A stretch of 46,650 bases of DNA, taken from positions 1-46,650 of the IMG/VR virus record IMGVR_UViG_3300042402_004657. One strand, written 5' to 3'. The DNA comes from a virus. The first letter of the stretch is position 1. Every line of letters begins with the position of its first letter. A model generated the notes under the pieces. That model made no database searches, was not told the origin of the DNA, and saw only the letters and a program-made list of their open reading frames with translations. A program made the translations under genes and the position numbers. Shown here piece by piece: positions 8,623 through 15,739 of this stretch.

Positions 8623-9351
8623 TTACTCGTATCTGTTTAAAATTTCACCAATAATTGGATTTCTAACAATATCTTCTGGACCAAATTCAAAAATACCGAT
8701 TCCTCTTACTCCGTTAAGTCTTTTCTTGGCGTCATATAAACCAGATTTAGTTTTATCTTTGAATTTATCTGATTGCTCTAGATCACCAGATAAAAAGAAC
8801 TTAGAGTTAAAGCCTATGCGTGTTAGTAATAATTTAATTTGTGCAGGAGTTGCATTTTGAGCCTCTTCAAAAACTAATATGGTATTATCTACGTTCCACC
8901 CTCTCATATATGCCAATGCAGCAACTTCGATATAACCTTCGTCTTTTAATTGTTCTCTAGCTTCTTTACCAATTATTTTATTTAACAAATAATAAGATGG
9001 ATAAATGTATGGATCTAATTTTTCTTCCAAGCCACCTGGTAACGAACCTAATTTTTCTTCAGCTTCAACCGCTGGTCTAACAATAATAATTTTTTCATAC
9101 TTGTTATCATCATCATGCAATAAATCAACAGCTCTTTTCATTGCAATATATGATTTACCAACACCGGCTGGACCAAAACAAAGGGTGATTTGATTATCCC
9201 CTAATATATTCCAATATGTTTCTTGATTTTTGGTTAAAAATTTTTCTTTTGGTTTTTTTATTATTTCTCTGATCCTTTGCTTATGTGGTATCTTTTTTTC
9301 TTCTACCGCAACTAATGGGTAGTTTCTTCCTGTTTTAGGTTTTAATGCCAA
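8623..9351 (-). CDS. phoH: PhoH-like P-loop ATPase
   Basis: 242 residues. Walker A is G-P-A-G-V-G-K-S at 60-67, Walker B is V-F-E-E-A-Q-N at 160-166, and a sensor-like stretch F-F-L-S-G-D-L-E-Q-S-D follows. The order and spacing are those of the PhoH family, which is common in T4-type phages; the family has predicted RNA-related ATPase activity. The start is not ATG: the first usable codon is TTG at 9351. The next in-frame ATG lies beyond Walker A and a stop lies five codons upstream of the TTG, so TTG (or the adjacent ATT) must be used. A TATTTAT motif overlaps the dUTPase stop codon 32 bases upstream. Confidence 0.9.
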   Translation of the reverse strand: MALKPKTGRNYPLVAVEEKKIPHKQRIREIIKKPKEKFLTKNQETYWNILGDNQITLCFGPAGVGKSYIAMKRAVDLLHDDDNKYEKIIIVRPAVEAEEKLGSLPGGLEEKLDPYIYPSYYLLNKIIGKEAREQLKDEGYIEVAALAYMRGWNVDNTILVFEEAQNATPAQIKLLLTRIGFNSKFFLSGDLEQSDKFKDKTKSGLYDAKKRLNGVRGIGIFEFGPEDIVRNPIIGEILNRYE

Positions 9352-9383
9352 AATATGTAGTTTTTAATAATCTTTTATTACCT

Positions 9384-9392
9384 ATAAATATC
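9384..9392 (-). promoter_or_regulatory. Late-promoter-like motif GATATTTAT
   Basis: Sense-strand GATATTTAT followed by A, 32 bases before the phoH TTG start. It overlaps the stop codon of the dUTPase gene. Confidence 0.4.
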
Positions 9393-10020
9393 ACTTAATT
9401 CCACTAGAATTAAAACCACCCTCTCCCCTGACTGTTTCATTAATCTCATCAGTTTTCCTTAAAATAACCCTACCCTCACCAAATACTGGCATAATAACAG
9501 CTTGAGCAATTCTATCACCTTTTTGGATTAAATAAGCCTCCTCTCCTAAATTAATTAATGGTACCTTAACCTCACCTCTATAATGGCTGTCAACTGTTCC
9601 TGGGGTATTTAACACAGTAATCCCGTGTTTTATAGCCAAACCACTTCTAGGTCTAACTTGTATCTCGGTACCTTTTTCAAGCTCAAAATATAGCCCGGTC
9701 GGTACTAATACACGTTTAAAAGGATCTAAAACTATATCACTTTCAATATCAGCTCTTAAATCGAATCCACTATCACCTTCGTATGCAAATTTAGGGTCTT
9801 CATTGGTTGATTTGTTAATGAATTTAACTGAGAGTTTTGAATACTCTTCTTTCTGAGCTTCATAAATTTCATTGTTTAATTCTTCTAATGTTAAATTTAT
9901 TTGTTCAGCTAATTTGTCATCAATGGTATCATCACTTTCGTCTGTTGATAACAATTTTTCATATTCTTTCAGTTTATCTAAAATTTCTTGAAAATTACCT
10001 TGTTCCATATTTTTCTTCAA
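9391..10020 (-). CDS. dut: dUTP diphosphatase (trimeric dUTPase) with N-terminal extension
   Basis: 209 residues. All five dUTPase motifs are present in order: D-S-G-F-D-L-R-A (83-90), P-R-S-G-L-A (124-129), N-T-P-G-T-V-D-S-H-Y-R-G-E (138-150), G-D-R-I-A-Q-A-V (168-175) and R-G-E-G-G-F-N-S-S-G (198-207). The enzyme hydrolyses dUTP to dUMP and pyrophosphate, keeping uracil out of DNA and supplying thymidylate synthesis. The first ~62 residues are an acidic helical extension not found in the minimal enzyme. The gene overlaps the HD-like gene upstream by 26 bases, or by 14 if the second Met (10008) is the start. Confidence 0.93.
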   Translation of the reverse strand: MKKNMEQGNFQEILDKLKEYEKLLSTDESDDTIDDKLAEQINLTLEELNNEIYEAQKEEYSKLSVKFINKSTNEDPKFAYEGDSGFDLRADIESDIVLDPFKRVLVPTGLYFELEKGTEIQVRPRSGLAIKHGITVLNTPGTVDSHYRGEVKVPLINLGEEAYLIQKGDRIAQAVIMPVFGEGRVILRKTDEINETVRGEGGFNSSGIK

Positions 10021-10564
10021 TTAATGCTAATTCAAAACCATGTTTCATAATCTGACTTAAAATCATTGAATACCATTTAGCCATCTTATCTTCAGAATCT
10101 TTGTCTATGTTTATGATAGCTTGATATTCATCTTCTTCTAAGTCACAACCAAATTTAGTTGCATAGTAGGCACTTCTTTCACCCACTTTCATTGCGGCCA
10201 TCCCTTCTGTTTTATAGACATACATTTTACCTAAGTTGGTTCTATGCCATTCGCTGTCGTTTAATTTAAAAAGAAAGACCTTTCCTATTTGGGATAGAAA
10301 AACGGTTTTTATTATTTTTTCTTTATTTAATTTTATTTTATCTGGTAGAATTTCGTTTATGTTTAATGAGTACTTACATACTTTCATTAAATGATCTAAA
10401 AGACCGCCAGGATAACATCCGTATAAATCTAAAGAAGGAGATGCTGGGGCATGGTAAAAATCATCCCCCAGAAACTCCTCCAGTTCTTTTGTAAAAATGG
10501 TGTATCTCTCGTTAGTTTCTTGAAATTTTTGTTTGTTTTTTTCAATTCTATCCTTTGAGATCAT
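9995..10564 (-). CDS. Degenerate HD-domain-like protein
   Basis: With the start at 10564, five bases after the upstream stop, the protein has 189 residues; a longer frame to 10633 would overlap the neighbour by 65 bases. The stretch C-Y-P-G-G-L-L-D-H-L-M-K-V (50-62) is the first-histidine helix typical of phage HD-domain proteins. At the position of the second motif (L-L-H-D-I-G-K) the sequence is F-L-S-Q-I-G-K (89-95), so both metal ligands His and Asp are replaced by Ser and Gln. It therefore probably lacks phosphohydrolase activity. It lies between a DUF4494-like gene and dUTPase, a nucleotide-metabolism setting. Confidence 0.6.
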   Translation of the reverse strand: MISKDRIEKNKQKFQETNERYTIFTKELEEFLGDDFYHAPASPSLDLYGCYPGGLLDHLMKVCKYSLNINEILPDKIKLNKEKIIKTVFLSQIGKVFLFKLNDSEWHRTNLGKMYVYKTEGMAAMKVGERSAYYATKFGCDLEEDEYQAIINIDKDSEDKMAKWYSMILSQIMKHGFELALIEEKYGTR

Positions 10565-10568
10565 ATTT

Positions 10569-10799
10569 TTACTTGTAATATTCTGGTGTGTTTTTTTCGT
10601 CAATAACACACTCAATTTGCATCTTAGCGACACTTAGGCTTTCGCTACCTCGAATATCACCTGAGCGATATTTTGCTGCAACAATTGTTGCTTCTTCAAC
10701 CGAGTTAGCTTGTAAAACATACTTAACTTTTTTAATTCTTGGGTTACCTTCTCTGTCCATTTGTTCAGTTTCGTAACCAATTGTAATTAGATAATACAT
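10569..10799 (-). CDS. Small DUF4494-like protein
   Basis: 76 residues. The pattern M-Y-Y-L-I-T-I-G-Y-E-T then K-V-K-Y-V-L-Q-A-N-S-V-E-E-A resembles the DUF4494 family, small proteins typical of Bacteroidota with a strand, a basic hairpin and a Y-L-V-x-A-x-S-x-x-E-A helix. No function is established for the family. It heads the dUTPase operon; no late-type motif precedes it. The family assignment is from memory of the pattern. Confidence 0.5.
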   Translation of the reverse strand: MYYLITIGYETEQMDREGNPRIKKVKYVLQANSVEEATIVAAKYRSGDIRGSESLSVAKMQIECVIDEKNTPEYYK

Positions 10800-10869
10800 A
10801 ATTTTTTATATTTTAATGTTCACTACTAATATAGTAAATAAACTTTGAAAAAACAAAAAACGGGTAAAA

Positions 10870-12099
10870 TTATTTATTTACAATCGATTTTAAGAACTGT
10901 ACCCTATCATTGCAGACCTTTTTTAAAGAATACGTGTCTTTAACTGTTTCATATAATCTGTTACCCAAATCCTCAACTAAAGCTGGGTTTTCAACTAATC
11001 TTTTCATGTGTTTAGCCCATTCTTTATGATTCTTTCTTTCAGGAACTAATAAAGCATTACCCTTATCATTATAGACACCACTATCAACAGCAGATACAAG
11101 ATCTATTGTATATGGACAAGTTTCACTTGCAATGATCGCCTTTTTATGGAATCCGGCTTCAATTACCTTTAATTGGGATTTACAAGAGTTAAAAAATGAT
11201 TCCACAAGTGGCGCTAATGATACATCAAAATAATTGTAATTCATTGCGTACTTGCTAATATCTTGTGTCCATCTTCTTATGTACGGGACATCCATTGATG
11301 GGTAATCGTTTTCTTTAAATGATGTTAAATGATTTTTGTAATCATCATCTAAAACCTTATATGAGTTAGTGAAAATACTCTCATATTTACTCCAAACTGT
11401 TTCATGTGGCATAATTGGTCTTTGTCTTTGTTGACCTGTAGCTCTATCTATTTCAGTAACTGTACCTCTTAAGTCAAATCCACATAAAACAAATTGTGTT
11501 TTATCCAAATAACTATTTTGAGTTGATTCGATACCAGATTTTAATAATTCAATATCATGTAAGTGAGATGAACCACCTAACCAACCAAATCTTAATCTAT
11601 CTGATTTAATTGGGTTTGGTTTAAATTGAGCTTCATTTTCGTCAACCGCATTTGGAAAAACAAAAACATTATCTTTTAACCCTAATCTTTTTTTAATTTC
11701 ATTTGCAAAGAATGATGTGGTGCAAGTAACATAATCTACCAACTTTAAAAGCTCTGCCTTTTTTTCACCAATTTTAGCAATTTTAATTTGTTCATACATT
11801 GGATGTCTTTGGTCAACAGTCCAAAAGTCATCGATATCCATTATTGTTTTTATTCCATTGCTTTTCAACCATTTAACTCTCTCAACATTTCTTTCGTGAT
11901 TAACTTGATGAATAAAACTGTGAAAAATAACAACATCATAATTGTTAAAAACATCATCATGATCCGCTAGATTCATAACAATATCTACATGAACATCTTC
12001 ATTAAAATTATTACCGATAAATTTGAATGGATCTAATACCCTATACTTACCAACACCGTGAGCATCTGAAGGAATAGCTAAAACTCTTAATTTTGACAT
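10870..12099 (-). CDS. Glycosyltransferase, GT-B fold (family 4-like)
   Basis: 409 residues. The N-terminal Rossmann half begins L-R-V-L-A-I-P-S-D-A-H-G-V-G-K-Y-R. A D-I-D-D-F-W near 95 follows a buried strand. The C-terminal half starts R-F-G-W-L-G-G-S-S-H-L near 170 and has the donor-binding segment L-K-V-I-E-A-G-F-H-K-K-A-I-I-A-S-E, which fits the E-x7-E motif of GT-B retaining enzymes. It is soluble with no membrane segment. It is unlike the other GT-B gene at 6595-7662 in sequence, so it is not a recent duplicate. No late-type motif lies upstream. The acceptor is unknown. Confidence 0.75.
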   Translation of the reverse strand: MSKLRVLAIPSDAHGVGKYRVLDPFKFIGNNFNEDVHVDIVMNLADHDDVFNNYDVVIFHSFIHQVNHERNVERVKWLKSNGIKTIMDIDDFWTVDQRHPMYEQIKIAKIGEKKAELLKLVDYVTCTTSFFANEIKKRLGLKDNVFVFPNAVDENEAQFKPNPIKSDRLRFGWLGGSSHLHDIELLKSGIESTQNSYLDKTQFVLCGFDLRGTVTEIDRATGQQRQRPIMPHETVWSKYESIFTNSYKVLDDDYKNHLTSFKENDYPSMDVPYIRRWTQDISKYAMNYNYFDVSLAPLVESFFNSCKSQLKVIEAGFHKKAIIASETCPYTIDLVSAVDSGVYNDKGNALLVPERKNHKEWAKHMKRLVENPALVEDLGNRLYETVKDTYSLKKVCNDRVQFLKSIVNK

Positions 12100-12147
12100 A
12101 TTTTTATATTATATGTCTATGATAAGAAAATAAAATATAAAAGTAAA

Positions 12148-12744
12148 TTATTTTGACTTATTAACACCAGTGATTTTACCCTTAAAAATTGAATCACCAA
12201 CTTTAAGAACTAAATTTTCGTTAATAGATTGTGTTTGTTGTGCGGATAAAATTTGATTTAATTTTTCATCCATCACTTTTCTAACAGTATTTTCAATAAT
12301 AACAGCAATTGAATTCATATCAACGTTTGATGTTTGCTGAGATGGTTTGCTTGCTGTTTGTTTACTTGCTTGCTTATTTGTTGACACGCCCTCGTTTTCC
12401 ATTAATCTCTTTGCACCCTTGATAAAATCCATATCTAACGTTTCACTTAATGAAATTTGTGGCATTTGTTCAATAGGATTTTCAATCATTGCTTTTTTGA
12501 TATTATCAGGTAGTCTTGAATTTTGAATTTTACTAATACTGGCTGGTGCTGTAACATTTTTTGTGGATGGTATTGAAACATTATTATTTTGAATATATTC
12601 TTCGGGATCATTTAATAACATACCTTCATTAATATGGCCTCTTTCAAAATTACCGCCATCTACTTTATTCATTACCTTTTTCGCTTGTGCCAATCTTTGC
12701 ATCAAATCATTTGAACTGATTGGGCCGTTATTTAATTGTGTCAT
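12148..12744 (-). CDS. Hypothetical virion-associated protein, Gln/Asn-rich
   Basis: 198 residues. Low-complexity segments rich in Asn, Gln, Ser and Thr (K-Q-A-S-K-Q-T-A-S-K near 125) link two helical parts, and a short beta-like tail ends L-K-V-G-D-S-I-F-K-G-K-I-T-G-V. No family is recognised. It is the last gene of the 12148-15688 run, which contains repeat and terminal-peptide proteins. It has its own TATTTAT motif 3 bases upstream, so it is probably expressed late. A structural or internal head protein is a guess. Confidence 0.55.
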   Translation of the reverse strand: MTQLNNGPISSNDLMQRLAQAKKVMNKVDGGNFERGHINEGMLLNDPEEYIQNNNVSIPSTKNVTAPASISKIQNSRLPDNIKKAMIENPIEQMPQISLSETLDMDFIKGAKRLMENEGVSTNKQASKQTASKPSQQTSNVDMNSIAVIIENTVRKVMDEKLNQILSAQQTQSINENLVLKVGDSIFKGKITGVNKSK

Positions 12745-12747
12745 ATT

Positions 12748-12756
12748 GATAAATAT
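12748..12756 (-). promoter_or_regulatory. Late-promoter-like motif ATATTTATC
   Basis: Sense-strand ATATTTATC, 3 bases before the ATG at 12744, predicting a leaderless transcript if T4-like spacing holds. Confidence 0.45.
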
Positions 12757-12781
12757 ATTCTAATTGTAACCAAAAATAAAG

Positions 12782-13789
12782 TTAAAAATATGAAATAAGT
12801 TTTTTAACTCGATGAACGAATGATTCATTTAAATCATATCGATTGTCATCTTCTGGTTTTTTATCTGGTTTTTCTATTTTTTTAGGTTCCGGTAATTTAC
12901 TTTTTTCTACCGATTGATTTGGTTCGTTTGGCTTTTTGGTTGGCTTCTTGCTTGGTTCTGGTATATTAATTTCAGGTTCATTTTTAATTGCTCTATTTGC
13001 ACTCTGAAATTTTTGAACATTAACATTGTTAGCGTCAACACCAGATATTGCAAATTGAGTAATCAAATCGTCGATCTTTTTTATTAACTCTTTTTTCTTA
13101 GCTGTTAAATCTTTTAATGTGTTTAATAAAGATTCGGCTTCTGGAGTATCTTTAACTTGTTGGTATTTTTCATTCGTAGATTTCATGTCTGAAACAACTT
13201 TAGCCAAATCATTTTGAGCTGTTGTTATTTCTTTATCGAAATTTCTGGTAACCTTTGTAATTCCGGGTTTTTTAGCTGGCTTTGTTGGTTCTGCTTTTGT
13301 AACCGTTTTTTGTGGCTCTTGTTTTACTTCTGGTTCTTTTAATTTACTAGAAAAATTAGTTGAGACATATGTCACACTCATTGATTTATCATCACCGCCA
13401 CCATTAAACTTTTCTCTAGGTACATCAAAGGTTTCTTTTGTAAGAACATCAATGCCAGACATTCTAGTAACCAAAAAGGTTCTCCATCCATAATTAGCTT
13501 TTTCATTACCAACATTAGATGGTGTACCTCTTTTAGACTTTGATGGATTATCAATCCACGCTCTAAGAACCAAATTACCTTTTTTATTTGAACCTAAAGC
13601 AACACCTTCTGCTTTAACACGGTAACCAGCTTTTACACTTTTTTTCTTTGGCTTTCTTGGACCACTATAATAAAATGTTATTGGGTGTCTTTTAATAATT
13701 GCATCAGACAATTGTTTAGTTCTAGTTGTCTTTGGCATTGAATTATCTTGCTCACTAATAAGATTATCAAATATATTATCTAAATTCAT
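12782..13789 (-). CDS. WYL-like domain protein with Lys/Pro-rich linker, probably virion-associated
   Basis: 335 residues from the ATG at 13789, one base after the upstream stop; an upstream ATG at 13837 would overlap the neighbour by 47 bases. Residues about 30-130 follow the WYL pattern: P-I-T-F-Y-Y, a basic loop, A-E-G-V-A-L-G, L-V-L-R-A-W-I, then W-R-T-F-L-V-T-R-M-S-G-I and F-D-V-P. WYL domains bind nucleic acids or ligands in bacterial regulators. A Lys/Pro/Glu-rich linker with a coiled coil follows. The first residues M-N-L-D-N-I-F-D-N-L-I-S-E look like a T4-type capsid-targeting peptide, and the C-terminus V-H-R-V-K-K-L-I matches that of a neighbour. No DNA-binding HTH is present, so a classical regulator is unlikely. 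Confidence 0.55.
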   Translation of the reverse strand: MNLDNIFDNLISEQDNSMPKTTRTKQLSDAIIKRHPITFYYSGPRKPKKKSVKAGYRVKAEGVALGSNKKGNLVLRAWIDNPSKSKRGTPSNVGNEKANYGWRTFLVTRMSGIDVLTKETFDVPREKFNGGGDDKSMSVTYVSTNFSSKLKEPEVKQEPQKTVTKAEPTKPAKKPGITKVTRNFDKEITTAQNDLAKVVSDMKSTNEKYQQVKDTPEAESLLNTLKDLTAKKKELIKKIDDLITQFAISGVDANNVNVQKFQSANRAIKNEPEINIPEPSKKPTKKPNEPNQSVEKSKLPEPKKIEKPDKKPEDDNRYDLNESFVHRVKKLISYF

Positions 13790-13790
13790 A

Positions 13791-14345
13791 TTAAAAATCT
13801 GGGTATCCCTTTGATCCATTGTACTTATTTGCGCCAATAGCGGCTGTTCTGGTTTTAATGTCGGTCAAAGAACCAATTCTACCACTATTTTCTCCTTTAC
13901 CTTTTTCATCACCATCTGATAATGCATTAGGATGTTTCTCGTTGTAGCTTTTTTCTCCGTTATAAAAATTTCTAGCTAAACTTTCTGTTCTTGTATTAAT
14001 ATCAGTTAATGATCCAACTTTACCACTGTTTTCTCCTTTACCTTTTTCATCACCATCTGATAATGCATTTGGGTTAGTTACATCATATCCTTTATTTTGA
14101 AAATATGTATTTCTAGCCAATAATTCATTTCTGGTTTTAATGTCAATAGATGATCCTATCGTTGCATTCTCACCCTTACCTTTTTCATCACCATCTGACA
14201 ATGCATTTGGATTTTTAGAATTATATTCATTGTTCCCAGAATATATGTTTTTTGCTAAACTATTAACTCTAGATTGTATATCTATTGATGAACCTACGGT
14301 TCCGGTTTCACCCTTACCTTTTTCATCACCATCTGACAATGCGTT
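13791..14345 (-). repeat. Four imperfect in-frame tandem repeats of about 138 bases
   Basis: Coding repeat within the gene above. The repeats preserve the reading frame (138, 138 and 141 bases between cores) and the protein core more strictly than the synonymous positions, so they are old and selected rather than a fresh slippage product. Confidence 0.85.
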
Positions 14346-14444
14346 TTCATGTGTAACACCATAGCCATTTTTATCTAAATATGAATTCCTTGTTAATAGG
14401 GTTTGTCTTTCTTTTTCAGCAATAATTTCTAATTGTGTTGGCAT
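13791..14444 (-). CDS. Tandem-repeat protein with 46-residue NALSDGDEKGKGE units
   Basis: 217 residues made almost wholly of a 46-47 residue repeat. The invariant core N-A-L-S-D-G-D-E-K-G-K-G-E starts at residues 34, 80, 126 and 173, each followed by a G-S-x-x-D-I-x-x-R segment and an L-A-x-N-x-Y-x-x-x-x-x-Y segment. A half unit is present at each end. The D-G-D-E-K-G-K-G-E core is rich in acidic and Gly residues and might bind cations, but this is speculation. It lies in a tightly packed set of virion-like genes (1-base gaps). I do not know a characterised homologue. Confidence 0.6.
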   Translation of the reverse strand: MPTQLEIIAEKERQTLLTRNSYLDKNGYGVTHENALSDGDEKGKGETGTVGSSIDIQSRVNSLAKNIYSGNNEYNSKNPNALSDGDEKGKGENATIGSSIDIKTRNELLARNTYFQNKGYDVTNPNALSDGDEKGKGENSGKVGSLTDINTRTESLARNFYNGEKSYNEKHPNALSDGDEKGKGENSGRIGSLTDIKTRTAAIGANKYNGSKGYPDF

Positions 14445-14445
14445 A

Positions 14446-14937
14446 TTACATTAATTTTTTAATTCTTTCAACTTGTTCAAATAAACCAGTTTGTTTTATT
14501 GATGAAACTGAATTTTCTTCAGAATTAGATTTTAATAAATTAACATAAGTTTTATTACTATCTTTTCTTTCACCTTCTTTTCTGAATGGATTTTTTCTTA
14601 AACCATTCATTCCTGTATTATTATTTATATTATGTGATGCTAATTTTTTAGATCTAACCAATTGTCTTTCACCATCTAAAAAAGTATTAGCCCATTTTTC
14701 CATCAATTCACCGCCATATAAATTATATCTAGCCTGTTCGGTATTTTTATCAAGATTTTTAATGTCATGTATAATCCTCTTTAACTGACCATATGTTACT
14801 TTTTTTTCTGAACAAAGTGTTTTTGCCCTTTTAATACCATGAGCGTCATTACCATCAGTACCGGCTAATGTTTGATTGATTTTTTGTATAACTTCTTCAG
14901 GTATGTCATATACCCTATCTTTTAAATCACTATTCAC
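14446..14937 (-). CDS. Hypothetical virion-associated protein with C-terminal VERIKKLM peptide
   Basis: 163 residues, basic and mostly helical in the N-terminal half, followed by an Asn/Ser-rich low-complexity region (about 110-150). It ends in an amphipathic peptide G-L-F-E-Q-V-E-R-I-K-K-L-M that closely matches the end of the WYL-like neighbour. The central part (K-V-T-Y-G-Q-L-K-R-I-I-H-D-I-K-N) is not assigned to a family. It overlaps the upstream gene by 8 bases and sits one base from the repeat protein gene. A packaged or capsid-associated protein is inferred from the shared peptide. Confidence 0.55.
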   Translation of the reverse strand: MNSDLKDRVYDIPEEVIQKINQTLAGTDGNDAHGIKRAKTLCSEKKVTYGQLKRIIHDIKNLDKNTEQARYNLYGGELMEKWANTFLDGERQLVRSKKLASHNINNNTGMNGLRKNPFRKEGERKDSNKTYVNLLKSNSEENSVSSIKQTGLFEQVERIKKLM

Positions 14938-15688
14938 CTTTTAATTGTTTTAATATTTTTTCTACTGGTATATTATTTTTAGATAAAGATTTTTTAAGTG
15001 ATTCTATTTGTTTTAAAATTAATGGGTTTACGGTCTGAGTTTCTTCCTTTTCAATAACATCAGAATCCCCAGATTTTTTAACCAAAACGCTTTCAATATA
15101 ATCTTCCATAAATTTTTTGGGATTTTCAACTAATCTAACCAATTCTTTTTCACCTTCAATATATCCCATTGCAGCTAATCTTTCTTTAGCCTCTTCTTCT
15201 GGTAAACCGAGTTCTTTTGTAAAATAATGATAAGCTTCCTCGTATGTTTTGTCATTACCCATGGTGTTTTCATATCCTAAAGTGTCATCCATAGCAATTT
15301 CTTTAACCTCTTGACCTTCAGCCCAGTATTTTAATGAGGTATGGGTACCATGAACACTATGTATACCCATAGCACCAGCAGCAGTTTTTACAACTTTATC
15401 AGTTCTTCTTTTTGAACCAATTAAAGATTTTTTTATTGATTTTGGTACATCACCTCTTTTTATGTTACCTTTTTCGTCAACAATTTCTTCAATATCCTTT
15501 TCTTTATTTTCAACCTTTTCTGGTATTTTTTCAAAATTAGTATCGCTAGAGAACTCACTAGCCCACTTTTTCCACTTTTTCTTTTCTTTCTTAGGTGCAC
15601 CCTTTTCATTGGCTTTAGCATAGAAATACCTTTGTTGAGCCTTTGATGCGAATTTTTCTTCTATTACCTGTTTTATAAAATCGTTCAT
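14930..15688 (-). CDS. SKAQQ-motif protein, DUF3008-like N-terminus, probably virion-associated
   Basis: 252 residues. Residues 11-35 (K-F-A-S-K-A-Q-Q-R-Y-F-Y-A-K-A) resemble the S-K-A-Q-Q-R motif of DUF3008-type phage proteins, then a strongly basic Lys-rich stretch follows. The first 11 residues M-N-D-F-I-K-Q-V-I-E-E resemble T4 capsid-targeting peptides that end in I-x-E. The middle is neutral with an Ala/Gly/His stretch (A-A-G-A-M-G-I-H-S-V-H-G-T-H), and the C-terminus is helical. It is the first gene of the minus-strand late block and has a TATTTAT motif 14 bases upstream. The function is unknown. Confidence 0.55.
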   Translation of the reverse strand: MNDFIKQVIEEKFASKAQQRYFYAKANEKGAPKKEKKKWKKWASEFSSDTNFEKIPEKVENKEKDIEEIVDEKGNIKRGDVPKSIKKSLIGSKRRTDKVVKTAAGAMGIHSVHGTHTSLKYWAEGQEVKEIAMDDTLGYENTMGNDKTYEEAYHYFTKELGLPEEEAKERLAAMGYIEGEKELVRLVENPKKFMEDYIESVLVKKSGDSDVIEKEETQTVNPLILKQIESLKKSLSKNNIPVEKILKQLKGE

Positions 15689-15702
15689 TGAATCTTTTTT
15701 AT

Positions 15703-15711
15703 ATAAATATC
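15703..15711 (-). promoter_or_regulatory. Late-promoter-like motif GATATTTAT (minus)
   Basis: Sense-strand GATATTTAT followed by A, 14 bases before the ATG at 15688. It faces away from a plus-strand copy 13 bases to the right, forming a compact divergent pair. Confidence 0.5.
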
Positions 15712-15724
15712 AAACGGTATGAAA

Positions 15725-15733
15725 GATATTTAT
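15725..15733 (+). promoter_or_regulatory. Late-promoter-like motif GATATTTAT (plus)
   Basis: GATATTTAT 6 bases before the ATG at 15740. It lies between two candidate in-frame ATGs (15719 and 15740), so if it is a promoter only the second ATG can be used on its transcript. Confidence 0.5.
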
Positions 15734-15739
15734 TTAAAT

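Noticed and set aside
10565-10633. Longer N-terminus of the HD-like gene starting at 10633
   Set aside because: It would overlap the DUF4494-like gene by 65 bases and adds a basic segment without domain similarity. The ATG at 10564 fits the 4-base gap.
13790-13837. Longer N-terminus of the WYL-like gene starting at 13837
   Set aside because: It overlaps the repeat protein gene by 47 bases. The ATG at 13789 directly follows that gene's stop and begins with a targeting-like peptide.
13791-14345. CRISPR or transposon-type repeat reading of the 138-base repeats
   Set aside because: The repeats are in frame, encode the protein core and vary at synonymous sites.
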